From: Microbacterium sp. USTB-Y
GTDB taxonomy: Bacteria; Actinomycetota; Actinomycetes; Actinomycetales; Microbacteriaceae
DNA length: 64,000 nucleotides
Reading direction: 5' to 3'
Assembly: GCF_023703415.1 (NCBI RefSeq)
Contig: NZ_JAGMTU010000001.1
Coordinates: 496,001-560,000 of the forward strand
The first letter of the stretch is position 1. Every line of letters begins with the position of its first letter. This document shows positions 53,172-60,702 of the stretch, one piece after another. The notes under the pieces were generated by a model. It was given only the letters and a program-made list of their open reading frames with translations, was not told the DNA's origin and ran no database searches. Both the position numbers and the translations under genes were made by a program.

Positions 53172-53699
53172 TCAGCGCCGCAGCGCGGCCGGGCGGGGCA
53201 GCCCGATCTCCTCGATGAGGTCGCCGAGGGCGCGGTCGAGCTCGGCGCCGGCCTGCGTGATCTTGTTGACGCCGAAGCCGGCGAGCCGCGCGCCGGGCGC
53301 CTCGAAGCTCAGCGTGGTGCCCGCGGCGGCGGAGGTGTGCATCTCGATGCGCAGCGGCGTGTAGAGCATCGTGCCGGGGTCGTGCCGGAACAGCCGCGCG
53401 GCGATCCCGTGGTGAGCGATCAGCCAGACCGCGCTGCGGGCACCGCCGCCGGCGTGCTGCATGAGCGCATCGGGGCGCGACGTCCAGACCCGGACGAACC
53501 CGCTCGGCGCCTCCCACTGCAGCCCGCGCACGAACCCCGCCCAGTCGCCGCCGCGCACCTCGGCCAGGGCCTGCTCCTCCGGCAGCGCGGGGACCGCGGC
53601 CTCGAACGCTCCGACCAGCGCGTCGAACTGCGCGTTCGTCTCGAGCCGGATCCGCCGTCCCGCCTGTGCGAAGACGGTCTCCTCCGCGTCGTAGCTCAC
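53172..53699 (-). CDS. DUF302-like protein
   Basis: A 175-aa soluble protein. The C-terminal half (ARLFRHDPGTMLYTPLRIEM, TLSFEAPGARLAGFG, then ELDRALGDLIEEIG) matches the layout of DUF302 proteins, whose function is unknown. The start is GTG 53699 with GAGGAT 6 nt upstream (leaderless). It is divergent from a TetR-like regulator with a 93-bp gap, so it is probably a target of that regulator. No signal peptide or membrane span is seen. Confidence 0.65.
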   Translation of the reverse strand: MSYDAEETVFAQAGRRIRLETNAQFDALVGAFEAAVPALPEEQALAEVRGGDWAGFVRGLQWEAPSGFVRVWTSRPDALMQHAGGGARSAVWLIAHHGIAARLFRHDPGTMLYTPLRIEMHTSAAAGTTLSFEAPGARLAGFGVNKITQAGAELDRALGDLIEEIGLPRPAALRR

Positions 53700-53792
53700 C
53701 GCACCATCCTCTCGCAGCCGCCGACGCCCCGGGGCCGGACCTCGGGCATACCGGACGCCGCTACCCTCGATCAAGGAGAGGACGGATCCGAG

Positions 53793-54443
53793 ATGGCAAC
53801 CGAAGAGCACTCGTCGCGCGTGAACGCATCGCGCCGGCAGAGCCGCGCCCGCGTGATCACCCTGGCGCGGATCATGCTCCCGACCTGGGACGGATCCCTT
53901 CCGGCGCTGACCGCCCAGCTGCGCCGTGAAACCGGCCTGGGCGACGGCGCCTTCCGGACGCTGTTCCCGGGCGATCGCGATCTCCTGCACGCCGTCGATC
54001 ACGAGCTGCTCGAGGAGTGCGCCCAGCGCGTGCGCTCGGCGGCCGAGTCCTTCGATCCGGACGAGCATCCGGACGAGGCGCCGGAGGTCGCGATCTCCGC
54101 CGCGCTCGCCCGCGCGCGTCCCCTCGACTGGAGCTCGCTCACGATCCGGCTCCGCGAACGACAGCTCGCGGCGTCGACCGGAGCGCGCAGCGAGGACGTG
54201 ATCGAGTCGGAGCGCGCGTTCCTTCCCGCACTCCTCGAGGCCTTCGAGCTGCTGCTCGCGCGGATCGGCCGCCGCTTCGAGTGGCAGCCCGCGCTGGGCG
54301 TGCGGGTCGTGATCCTGACCTACGAGCGCTCCTTCGAGTCGTGGATCCTGTCCGGCGGCAACGAGAAGTCGTTCCCGGAGTCGAGCTACGTGCGCCACAC
54401 CCTTCCCGCCCTGCTGCTCGGCGTGAGCCGCCCGCTGGACTGA
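53793..54443 (+). CDS. TetR-like transcriptional regulator
   Basis: A 216-aa all-helical protein with an atypical TetR N-terminal domain (RVITLARIMLPTWDGSLPALTAQLRRETGLGDGAFRTLFPGDRDLLHAV); the recognition helix deviates from the usual YxHFxxK pattern (FRTLFPGDRDLL). The rest is a helical effector domain without known ligand. AAGGAG lies 12 nt before the ATG. It is divergent from the DUF302 gene and convergent with alkB. Confidence 0.7.
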   Translation: MATEEHSSRVNASRRQSRARVITLARIMLPTWDGSLPALTAQLRRETGLGDGAFRTLFPGDRDLLHAVDHELLEECAQRVRSAAESFDPDEHPDEAPEVAISAALARARPLDWSSLTIRLRERQLAASTGARSEDVIESERAFLPALLEAFELLLARIGRRFEWQPALGVRVVILTYERSFESWILSGGNEKSFPESSYVRHTLPALLLGVSRPLD

Positions 54444-54538
54444 CGCCGGCGCGGGTCAGCACCGGCGGCCGGGCCCGGCCACGGTCAGCCCCGGCGGCCC
54501 GCCCTCGGCCAGCTCCGCCGCCCCGGGCCCGACCACGG

Positions 54539-55210
54539 TCAGCCGGAGAGTCCCGTCATCCGCATGGTGATGTTGATGCGGCCGCTGTCGAGGCCGCATC
54601 CCTCGGGCGCGGTGGAGGGATGCACCCGGGTGACGCCGTGATAGGCGAGCCGCGATGCGCCACCGAAGACGAAGAGGTCGCCCGAGCGCAGCGACAGATC
54701 GGTGTACGGTCTGCCGCGGTTCTCGGTGTTGCCGAACCGGAACGTGCAGGTGTCGCCGATCGACAGCGACACGATCGGGGCGAGGGACTTCTCGTCCCTG
54801 TCCTGGTGCATGCCCATGCGCGCGGCGTCGTCGTAGAAGTTCGCCAGCGCGGTGTCGGGGGTGTACGCGGCCACCTGTTCATCCGAGTGGCCCGTATCGG
54901 CCACCGCCCGGCGCCCCAAACGCACCATCCAGTCGGGGAACGGCAGCACGCGCTCGCCGTTCACATCCGTCGCCTCCCGCGTGTAGCGGTACGGCTGCCA
55001 GTGCCAGCCGAGACAGACGGTGCGCACGGACATCTCGTGGCCGCGGACCTTCGCGGCCCGGATCGGCACGGGCCCGGCCGTCCATTCGCGGAAGCGGGCG
55101 ACGATCCACTGCTGCTGATCGAGCGTCAGCCAGCCCGGGAGCAGGACGGCGCCGGGGCCGGGACGTTCCGGGCCCCGGGGCGCCTCCATGTCGGGAGTGA
55201 ACAGCGTCAT
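54539..55210 (-). CDS. alkB: AlkB-like alpha-ketoglutarate-dependent DNA dioxygenase
   Basis: A 223-aa Fe(II)/2-oxoglutarate dioxygenase. The iron ligands are His and Asp in MGMHQDRDE and the distal His in LAYHGVTRVHP; 2-oxoglutarate Arg residues lie in GRINITMRMTG. It also has ANFYDDAARMGMH and SLSIGDTCTFRFG. It oxidatively removes 1-methyladenine and 3-methylcytosine. It is the last gene of the sigma factor-MGMT-alkB operon, 28 bp after the MGMT stop. Confidence 0.92.
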   Translation of the reverse strand: MTLFTPDMEAPRGPERPGPGAVLLPGWLTLDQQQWIVARFREWTAGPVPIRAAKVRGHEMSVRTVCLGWHWQPYRYTREATDVNGERVLPFPDWMVRLGRRAVADTGHSDEQVAAYTPDTALANFYDDAARMGMHQDRDEKSLAPIVSLSIGDTCTFRFGNTENRGRPYTDLSLRSGDLFVFGGASRLAYHGVTRVHPSTAPEGCGLDSGRINITMRMTGLSG

Positions 55211-55238
55211 GCCGCGCACCCCTCGGCCGTCCCGGTGC

Positions 55239-55862
55239 TCATGCCGCGGCCTCCAGCGCGAGCAGGGCGGTCTTCGCCTCGAGCCCTCCGATGTACCCGC
55301 CCAGCGTGCCGTCGGTGCGCAGGACCCTGTGGCACGGCACGACGACGGGAAGCGGGTTGGTGGCGCAGGCGGTGCCGACGGCGCGCACCGCCTTCGGATT
55401 GCCGACGAGCTCGGCCATCTGCCGGTAGCTGCGGGTCTGCCCGTATCCGATCTCCGGCAGATGCTGCTGCACCAGCCGGCGGAAGCCGCGCGAGAGCGAC
55501 AGATCCAGCTCCACGTCGAACCGCTCCCGGGTGCGGGAGAAGTACTCGTCGAGCTCGCGGGCGGCGGCGTCGAGCCGCTTCGGCGCCCGGAGCACGCGCG
55601 GGCTGAGCCGCACCGCGAGGTCTTCGAGCACGCGGTCGTGGTCCTCGATCGCATAGGCGACGCGGACGAGCCCCCGCGGGGTCGCCGCGAGCAGCAGCGG
55701 CCCGACCGGGCTGTCGACGGTCGTGTAGGCGACGTCGACGAGGCCTTCCGCCTGCGCCGCGGCCTCCAGCCGACGATGCAGCGCAGCCATCGTGCCGGAG
55801 TCGATGGACGCCGGCCCGACGCCGACCGCGTCGGCGTCGGGGATGTGCGTCAGGTCGTTCAT
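55239..55862 (-). CDS. Methylated-DNA--protein-cysteine S-methyltransferase (second copy, Ada C-domain-like)
   Basis: A 207-aa protein with about 40 extra N-terminal residues, then the Ada C-terminal-type domain: TTVDSPVGPLLLAATPRGLVRVAY, IGYGQTRSYRQMAELVG (helix-turn-helix), AVRAVGTACATNPLPVVVPCHRVLRTDG (active Cys in PCHR) and GGYIGGLEAK. It repairs O6-methylguanine. The ATG overlaps the ECF sigma factor stop (ATGA). It lies between a sigma factor and alkB, replacing Ada as the likely alkylation sensor of a small regulon. Confidence 0.92.
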   Translation of the reverse strand: MNDLTHIPDADAVGVGPASIDSGTMAALHRRLEAAAQAEGLVDVAYTTVDSPVGPLLLAATPRGLVRVAYAIEDHDRVLEDLAVRLSPRVLRAPKRLDAAARELDEYFSRTRERFDVELDLSLSRGFRRLVQQHLPEIGYGQTRSYRQMAELVGNPKAVRAVGTACATNPLPVVVPCHRVLRTDGTLGGYIGGLEAKTALLALEAAA

Positions 55863-56350
55863 GGTCTTGCTCCCTCCTGGTTCACGCCCGGATAGGTCCT
55901 TCTGAGGGTCTTCATGCCGTCGGCGGCGGCGCGGCGCGCCGCCTCGACCGTCCCGCCGAGGATCGTCGCGATCTCGGCGTACGACATCCCGGCGAGGTAC
56001 CGGTAGGTGATCGCCTGCCGCTGCCTGCCCGGAAGCGCCGCGACGCTCGCCCACAGGTCGTCGTCCCCCGCGCCGGGGATGCCGAGCACACTCGGTGCGT
56101 CTGGCAGCTCCTCGACCGGCAGCGGAGCGCGCCGGGCCGCCCGGTGCACGTCGATCGACTTGCGGCGGGCGATCGTCACGAGCCACGCCTCGACGTTCGC
56201 CGCCTCAGGGAGCCCCGGGTAGGCGCGCATCGCGGCGAGGAATGTCTCCGACCAGGCGTCGTCGGCGTCGTGGATCCCGAGCAGGGACCGGCAGACGCGC
56301 AACACCGTGACCCCGTGCTGTTGCACCACTGCTTCGAACGGCTGTCTCAT
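55859..56350 (-). CDS. ECF-type RNA polymerase sigma factor linked to alkylation repair
   Basis: A 163-aa sigma-70 factor with only regions 2 and 4: VLRVCRSLLGIHDADDAWSETFLAAM, then NVEAWLVTIARRKSIDVHR, and region 4 WASVAALPGRQRQAITYRYLAGMSYAEIATILGG. The ATG at 56350 has GGGAGGGA upstream; an ATG 60 nt earlier lacks homology. No anti-sigma gene is adjacent. It is the first gene of a coupled operon with MGMT and alkB, suggesting that it turns on alkylation-damage repair. Confidence 0.9.
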   Translation of the reverse strand: MRQPFEAVVQQHGVTVLRVCRSLLGIHDADDAWSETFLAAMRAYPGLPEAANVEAWLVTIARRKSIDVHRAARRAPLPVEELPDAPSVLGIPGAGDDDLWASVAALPGRQRQAITYRYLAGMSYAEIATILGGTVEAARRAAADGMKTLRRTYPGVNQEGARP

Positions 56351-56620
56351 GTCCCTCCCCCTGAAGTCTCTCGTCTTGGTATCCGTCTCTGCTCTGAAGA
56401 CGCACACCACGGCCGAAACGTGAGATCGGATCCGGAATCCGCCCGACCGCTTCGCGGTGCGGCTCCCCGCGCCCGACGCAATTCAGGCCGGATCCGTGCC
56501 CGCGGCCGATTTCACCCGCAGAACCGGGGCCTGTGTGAGATCCAGCCTGAGTTCGGTCGCGCCGTCGCCGGTCACCGGAGGCGACGCGCCCGCCCGCGAG
56601 AGGAGAGATTCCCGCCCGTG

Positions 56621-56646
56621 TGTCCGGATCCGACGGCCTCGTTCGA
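56621..56646 (+). promoter_or_regulatory. Candidate ECF42-type promoter before the RibD-C/YCII/ECF42 operon
   Basis: TGTCCG, a 17-bp spacer and CGA. ECF42 promoters are described with TGTCGA and CGA/TC elements, so the match is partial. The remaining 270 bp of this 347-bp gap hold no gene that I can support. Confidence 0.3.
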
Positions 56647-56697
56647 CGGAACAGGTGAAGGGGCCGGAAGGCGGCCCCGCGACGGAAGGACAGGAAG

Positions 56698-57267
56698 ATG
56701 CGGAAGATCGTGGCATTCGAGCACATGACGCTCGACGGGTACGTGTCCAGCGGCAAGGGGATGGGGTTCGAGTGGACGAACCGCGCGTACGACGCGGAGC
56801 TCTCCGCCTACGCGCAGCACATCCAGGAGGACTTCGACCTGCCCGTCTACGGCCGGGAGACCTATCTCGGGATGTACGGGTACTGGAGCACCCAGCCGAC
56901 CGCGGAGAGCACGCCGGTGGAGCGCGAGCACGCGGAGTGGGTCAACGCGGTCGAGAAGATCGTGGTGTCGACCACGCTCGAGTCGGCCGACTGGAACAAC
57001 ACCCGGCTCGTGCGCGGGAACCTCGCCGAGGAGTTCGGCGCCCTGAAGGAGCAGGCCGGGGGGACGATCGCGATCTACGCGAGCCCGAAGCTCGTGCACT
57101 CCTTCCTCGAGCTGGGCCTGATCGACGAGTTCCGCGTCGTCGTGCACCCGGTCGTGATCGGCGGCGGCACGCCGCTGTTCCCCGCGGGCACCGAGCTCGA
57201 CCTGAGGCTCGAGGAGTCCCGCTCGTTCGCGGCCGGTGCGACCTACCTGCGCTACGGCGTGGCCTGA
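56698..57267 (+). CDS. Dihydrofolate reductase-like (RibD C-terminal domain) protein
   Basis: A 189-aa protein of the RibD_C/DHFR superfamily: MRKIVAFEHMTLDGYVSSG, LPVYGRETYLGMYGYW, IVVSTTLESADWNN, AIYASPKLVHSFLELGLIDEF and VVIGGGTPLFPAG. Family members are probable NADPH-dependent reductases, not true folate enzymes, commonly placed beside ECF42 sigma factors and YCII proteins as here. GAAGGACAGGAAG lies before the ATG. It is first in the operon. Confidence 0.9.
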   Translation: MRKIVAFEHMTLDGYVSSGKGMGFEWTNRAYDAELSAYAQHIQEDFDLPVYGRETYLGMYGYWSTQPTAESTPVEREHAEWVNAVEKIVVSTTLESADWNNTRLVRGNLAEEFGALKEQAGGTIAIYASPKLVHSFLELGLIDEFRVVVHPVVIGGGTPLFPAGTELDLRLEESRSFAAGATYLRYGVA

Positions 57268-57281
57268 GAGAGGATCGGACC

Positions 57282-57638
57282 ATGCGATACCTGCTGCTGA
57301 TCCGTCCCGACATCGACGAACTGCCCGCCGACTGGGCGCCCGACTCCCGGCTCGAGGAGGAGATGGGCCACCTGCTCGAGGAGATGACCAAGGCGGGCGT
57401 GCTCCTGGACACGGCCGGTCTCCGCCCGCCCGAGGAAGGAGCCGTGCTCCGGCTCGCCGGAGGGGCCGTGACCGTCGTCGACGGGCCGTTCACCGAGTCG
57501 AAGGAGATGGTGGGCGGCTACTGCCTGCTGCAGACGCGGACCCGCGACGAGGCCGTCGAATGGGGCACGCGGTTCCTGCGCATCCACGGCCCCGAGTGGA
57601 CGATGGCCCTCGAGCTGCGCGAGCTCGACGGCGAATGA
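57282..57638 (+). CDS. YCII-related (DGPF domain) protein
   Basis: A 118-aa YCII/DGPF protein: MRYLLLIRPD, then EEMGHLLEEMTKAGVLLDTAGLRP, the signature VVDGPFTESKEMVGGYCLLQ, and a C-terminal ELREL. DGPF proteins are the constant genomic partner of ECF42 sigma factors. Their biochemical role is unknown (YCII-type fold, possibly a sensor or hydrolase). It ends in an ATGA overlap with the sigma factor gene. Confidence 0.92.
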   Translation: MRYLLLIRPDIDELPADWAPDSRLEEEMGHLLEEMTKAGVLLDTAGLRPPEEGAVLRLAGGAVTVVDGPFTESKEMVGGYCLLQTRTRDEAVEWGTRFLRIHGPEWTMALELRELDGE

Positions 57639-58930
57639 CGGCGTCCGACCCGCCCGTCGACCGCGCGGTCCCGCGCGCGGTCGACGCGGCGTGGCGGATC
57701 GAATGGCCGCAGCTCGTGGCCGTGCTGACGCGCCTCGTGGGCGACATGACCCTGGCCGAGGATCTGGCGCAGGACGCCCACGTCGCGGCGCTGGAGCAGT
57801 GGCCCCGCGACGGCGTGCCGGCCAATCCCGGCGCGTGGCTCACCGTCACGGCGAAGCGGCGGGCGATCGACCGGATCCGCCGGGATTCGACGCTCGCCCG
57901 CAAGCTGCCGCTGCTGGAGGGCGAGATCCTCTCCTCCCTCGACGCGGGCTCGTCCGATCCCGCCGCGGCCGTCGACGAGGAGATCTCCGACGACCTGCTG
58001 CGGATGCTGTTCACGGCCTGCCATCCGGCGCTCCCCCGCGCCTCGCAGGTCGCGCTCACGCTGCGCATGGTCGGCGGGCTGACGACCGACGAGATCGCCC
58101 GGGCGTACGTGACCGCCACCCCGACGATCGTGCGCCGCATCTCGCGCGCGAAGAAGATCATCCGGGACGAGCGCATCCCCTACGAGGTGCCGAGCGGTGC
58201 GGAGCTCGCCGAGCGTCTCGATGCCGTGCTCGAGGTCGTCTATCTCGTGTTCAACGAGGGGTACGCGGCGACGGCCGGGGACGACTGGATGCGGATCGAT
58301 CTCTGCACCGAGGCGCTGCGGCTCGCGCGCGTCCTCAGCGGGTTGCTCCCCGCCGAACCGGAGGTCGCGGGCCTCGCGGCGCTGCTCGAACTGCAGGCGT
58401 CCCGGCTGCGCGCCCGATACGACCCTGCCGGACGCCCCGTGCTGCTGCGCGACCAGGACCGCACCCGGTGGGACCGCCTGCTGATCCGGCGCGGCTATGC
58501 CGCCCTCGCCCGCGCCCACACGCTCGCCCGCGATCGCGGGCGGCCGCCCGGCCGGTATGCGCTGCAGGCGGCGATCGCCGCCGCGCACGCGATGGCGCCG
58601 ACGCAGCCGCAGACCGACTGGCGACGGATCGCGGGCCTCTACGCCGTGCTCGCCGCGCGGTTCCCCTCGCCGATCGTCGAGCTCAATCGTGCGGTCGCCG
58701 TGGCCGAGCTGCACGGCCCCGCGGCGGGACTCGAGCTCGTCGATGCGGTCGTCGCAGGCGGGACGATCGACGACTACCACCTGCTGCACGCCGTGCGCGG
58801 CGACCTGCTGCTGCGGCTCGGGCGGACGGCGGAGGCGGGCCGGGAGCTCGAACGGGCCGCCAGGCTCACCGCGAACACGGCCGAGCAGGCGCTCCTGCTC
58901 GACCGTGCCGCGAGACCCGGGGCCCGTTGA
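57635..58930 (+). CDS. ECF42-family RNA polymerase sigma factor with TPR-like C-terminal extension
   Basis: A 431-aa sigma factor. Region 2 is at about residues 20-85 (LVAVLTRLVGDMTLAEDLAQDAHVAAL; GAWLTVTAKRRAIDRIRR), and region 4 contains RASQVALTLRMVGGLTTDEIARAYVTATPTIVRRISRAK. A long helical, TPR-like domain (VYLVFNEGYAATAGDDWMR; YALQAAIAAAHAMAP; IVELNRAVAVAELHGP) that is required for activity in studied ECF42 members completes it. The ATG overlaps the YCII stop (ATGA). No anti-sigma gene is present. Confidence 0.93.
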   Translation: MTASDPPVDRAVPRAVDAAWRIEWPQLVAVLTRLVGDMTLAEDLAQDAHVAALEQWPRDGVPANPGAWLTVTAKRRAIDRIRRDSTLARKLPLLEGEILSSLDAGSSDPAAAVDEEISDDLLRMLFTACHPALPRASQVALTLRMVGGLTTDEIARAYVTATPTIVRRISRAKKIIRDERIPYEVPSGAELAERLDAVLEVVYLVFNEGYAATAGDDWMRIDLCTEALRLARVLSGLLPAEPEVAGLAALLELQASRLRARYDPAGRPVLLRDQDRTRWDRLLIRRGYAALARAHTLARDRGRPPGRYALQAAIAAAHAMAPTQPQTDWRRIAGLYAVLAARFPSPIVELNRAVAVAELHGPAAGLELVDAVVAGGTIDDYHLLHAVRGDLLLRLGRTAEAGRELERAARLTANTAEQALLLDRAARPGAR

Positions 58931-58948
58931 GCGGCAGGCCCGACGACC

Positions 58949-59092
58949 TCAGGGCCATGCCGCGGAGCGCGGCACCACGAGCACCGGAACGCCGGCGTTG
59001 CGCACGATCTTCGCACCGTGGGATCCGAGGAAGACCCGGGCGAGCGGGTTCAGGCCGCTCGACCCCACCACGCTGACGGGATCCGCGTGTAC
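58949..59092 (-). pseudogene. Universal stress protein (UspA) C-terminal remnant
   Basis: Minus-strand translation gives the end of a UspA domain (DPVSVVGSSGLNPLARVFLG, SHGAKIVRNAGVPVLVVPR, stop TGA at 58949-58951). The motif G-x2-G-x8-G-S corresponds to the UspA ATP-binding segment. The preceding ~90 residues are missing, and upstream sequence up to the MFS stop shows no continuation. It is a truncated relic. Confidence 0.7.
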
Positions 59093-59152
59093 CGAGAGGG
59101 AACGCCGGTGCGGGAGGGGAACAGGGTCCTGGATAGGGACCGTGTCGCGAGG

Positions 59153-60676
59153 TCATGCGGCGGCGGTCCCGGAGCGTCCTCCCCGTGCGATCAGTCGTGC
59201 GCCGATGAGCGCCACGATCGCGGCGAGCACGGCGATCGCGGTCATCAGCACCCCGAACCCGTCGCGGTAGGCGGCCGTCGCGGCCTCGAACACCTGCGGC
59301 GCGGGGCGCCTGCCGTCCTTCGCATAGGCCCCGATGCTGCCCAGCGCCGACGCGACATCGGAGGCCGACATCCCGGCAGCGTGCAGGCGCACGGTGATGC
59401 CGGAGATCGTGAGCTGGGTGACCGCGACCGTCGACAGCGCGGTGCCGAGCGAGTAGAAGAGCTGCCCGAAGGTGGTGCGCGCGCTCGTGACGGGGCCGTA
59501 GAACTCCGCGGGGGCCTCGCTGAGGATCAGCGTGCCGTATGGGAGCGACGCCGCGGTGACGCCGAACGCGACGAGCACGCCCGCGGGTACGAAGGCGAGC
59601 GGGGTGTCGACGTTCCGCGCGAGGGCGGCGGCGACGAAGCCGGCCGCGGCGAGCAGCCCGCCCAGCAGCAGGGAGGCCTGCGGGGTCATCCCGCGGGTCA
59701 TCAGGCGCCCGAGGATCACCGCTCCGACGATCGACGTGACCGACACCGGCAGCTGCCAGACCGCGACCGCGGCGGGGGTGAGCCCGAGCACGTACTGCCA
59801 GAGGTTCGTGAGCTGGAGGAAGGCCGCGGCGACGCCGAAGTTGAAGACGAACCCCGCGCACAGAGCACCGAGGAAGAGCGGGCGCCGGAAGAGGAACACC
59901 GGGAAGAACGGGTGGCGCACGCGCGTCTGCGACCACGCGAAGGCGGCCAGCAGCAGGATCCCGGCGGCCATCACGGCCCAGGTGACCGGGTTCGTCAGCG
60001 ACGAGGCCAGCTGCGAGACGCCGTACAGGAAGACCACCATCCCTGCCATGAGCAGGAGCTGCCCCCACACGTCGCGCCGCTCCGTGACGCTCGGCGCGAC
60101 CGCGGGGAGCAGCATCAGGACCGCCGGGACGGCGAGAGCCGAGAGCACGGGGACGAGCAGGAAGGCGAGGCGCCAGTCCGCGCCGGCGAGGAGTCCGCCG
60201 GAGAAGGTGAACACGACGCCGGCGGCCCCGGCGACGGCGGCGAACGCGGCGACGGCCGCGGGGAGCCGGCCGGGGGCCGCGAGCACCTGGATGTACGCGA
60301 AGGCGGCGGCGTACACGGCTCCGAGCCCGATGCCGGAGACCGCCTGCCCGACGATGTAGACGAGCGCGGTCGGGGCGACGGCGACGAGGACCTGACCCGC
60401 GATGCTCGCCAGAAGCGCCGCGACGAGCATCCTGCGGCGCCCGATCCGGTCGGCGAGCAGTCCCGTCGTGATGACGGAGGCCGCGATCGCGAGGGTCTGC
60501 ATCGATGCGCCGAGCGCCTGCTGGCCCCCGACCATGTCGAGGCCGCGGCTGGCGCCGACGAGCGCGGTCGCGGCGATGTTGGGGGCGGCGCCCTGGACGG
60601 CGGCCAGCACGCCCAGGAGGGGGACGGCGAGGCGTGACGCGGTGCGGCGGACGTCGGTGGTGGCGGTGTCGTTCAT
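59153..60676 (-). CDS. MFS transporter
   Basis: A 507-aa major facilitator protein with 12-14 spans. It shows GASMQTLAIAASVITTGLLADRIGRRRMLV (the loop 2-3 signature G-x-L-x-D-R-x-G-R-R) and AVSGIGLGAVYAAAFAYIQVLAAPG. It is last in the carboxylesterase-amidohydrolase-MFS operon, starting 26 bp after the amidohydrolase stop. It likely imports the substrate of, or exports the product from, the two hydrolases; the compound is unknown. Confidence 0.88.
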   Translation of the reverse strand: MNDTATTDVRRTASRLAVPLLGVLAAVQGAAPNIAATALVGASRGLDMVGGQQALGASMQTLAIAASVITTGLLADRIGRRRMLVAALLASIAGQVLVAVAPTALVYIVGQAVSGIGLGAVYAAAFAYIQVLAAPGRLPAAVAAFAAVAGAAGVVFTFSGGLLAGADWRLAFLLVPVLSALAVPAVLMLLPAVAPSVTERRDVWGQLLLMAGMVVFLYGVSQLASSLTNPVTWAVMAAGILLLAAFAWSQTRVRHPFFPVFLFRRPLFLGALCAGFVFNFGVAAAFLQLTNLWQYVLGLTPAAVAVWQLPVSVTSIVGAVILGRLMTRGMTPQASLLLGGLLAAAGFVAAALARNVDTPLAFVPAGVLVAFGVTAASLPYGTLILSEAPAEFYGPVTSARTTFGQLFYSLGTALSTVAVTQLTISGITVRLHAAGMSASDVASALGSIGAYAKDGRRPAPQVFEAATAAYRDGFGVLMTAIAVLAAIVALIGARLIARGGRSGTAAA

Positions 60677-60702
60677 GTCGTGGGGGCTCTCTGCGCGAGG
60701 GG

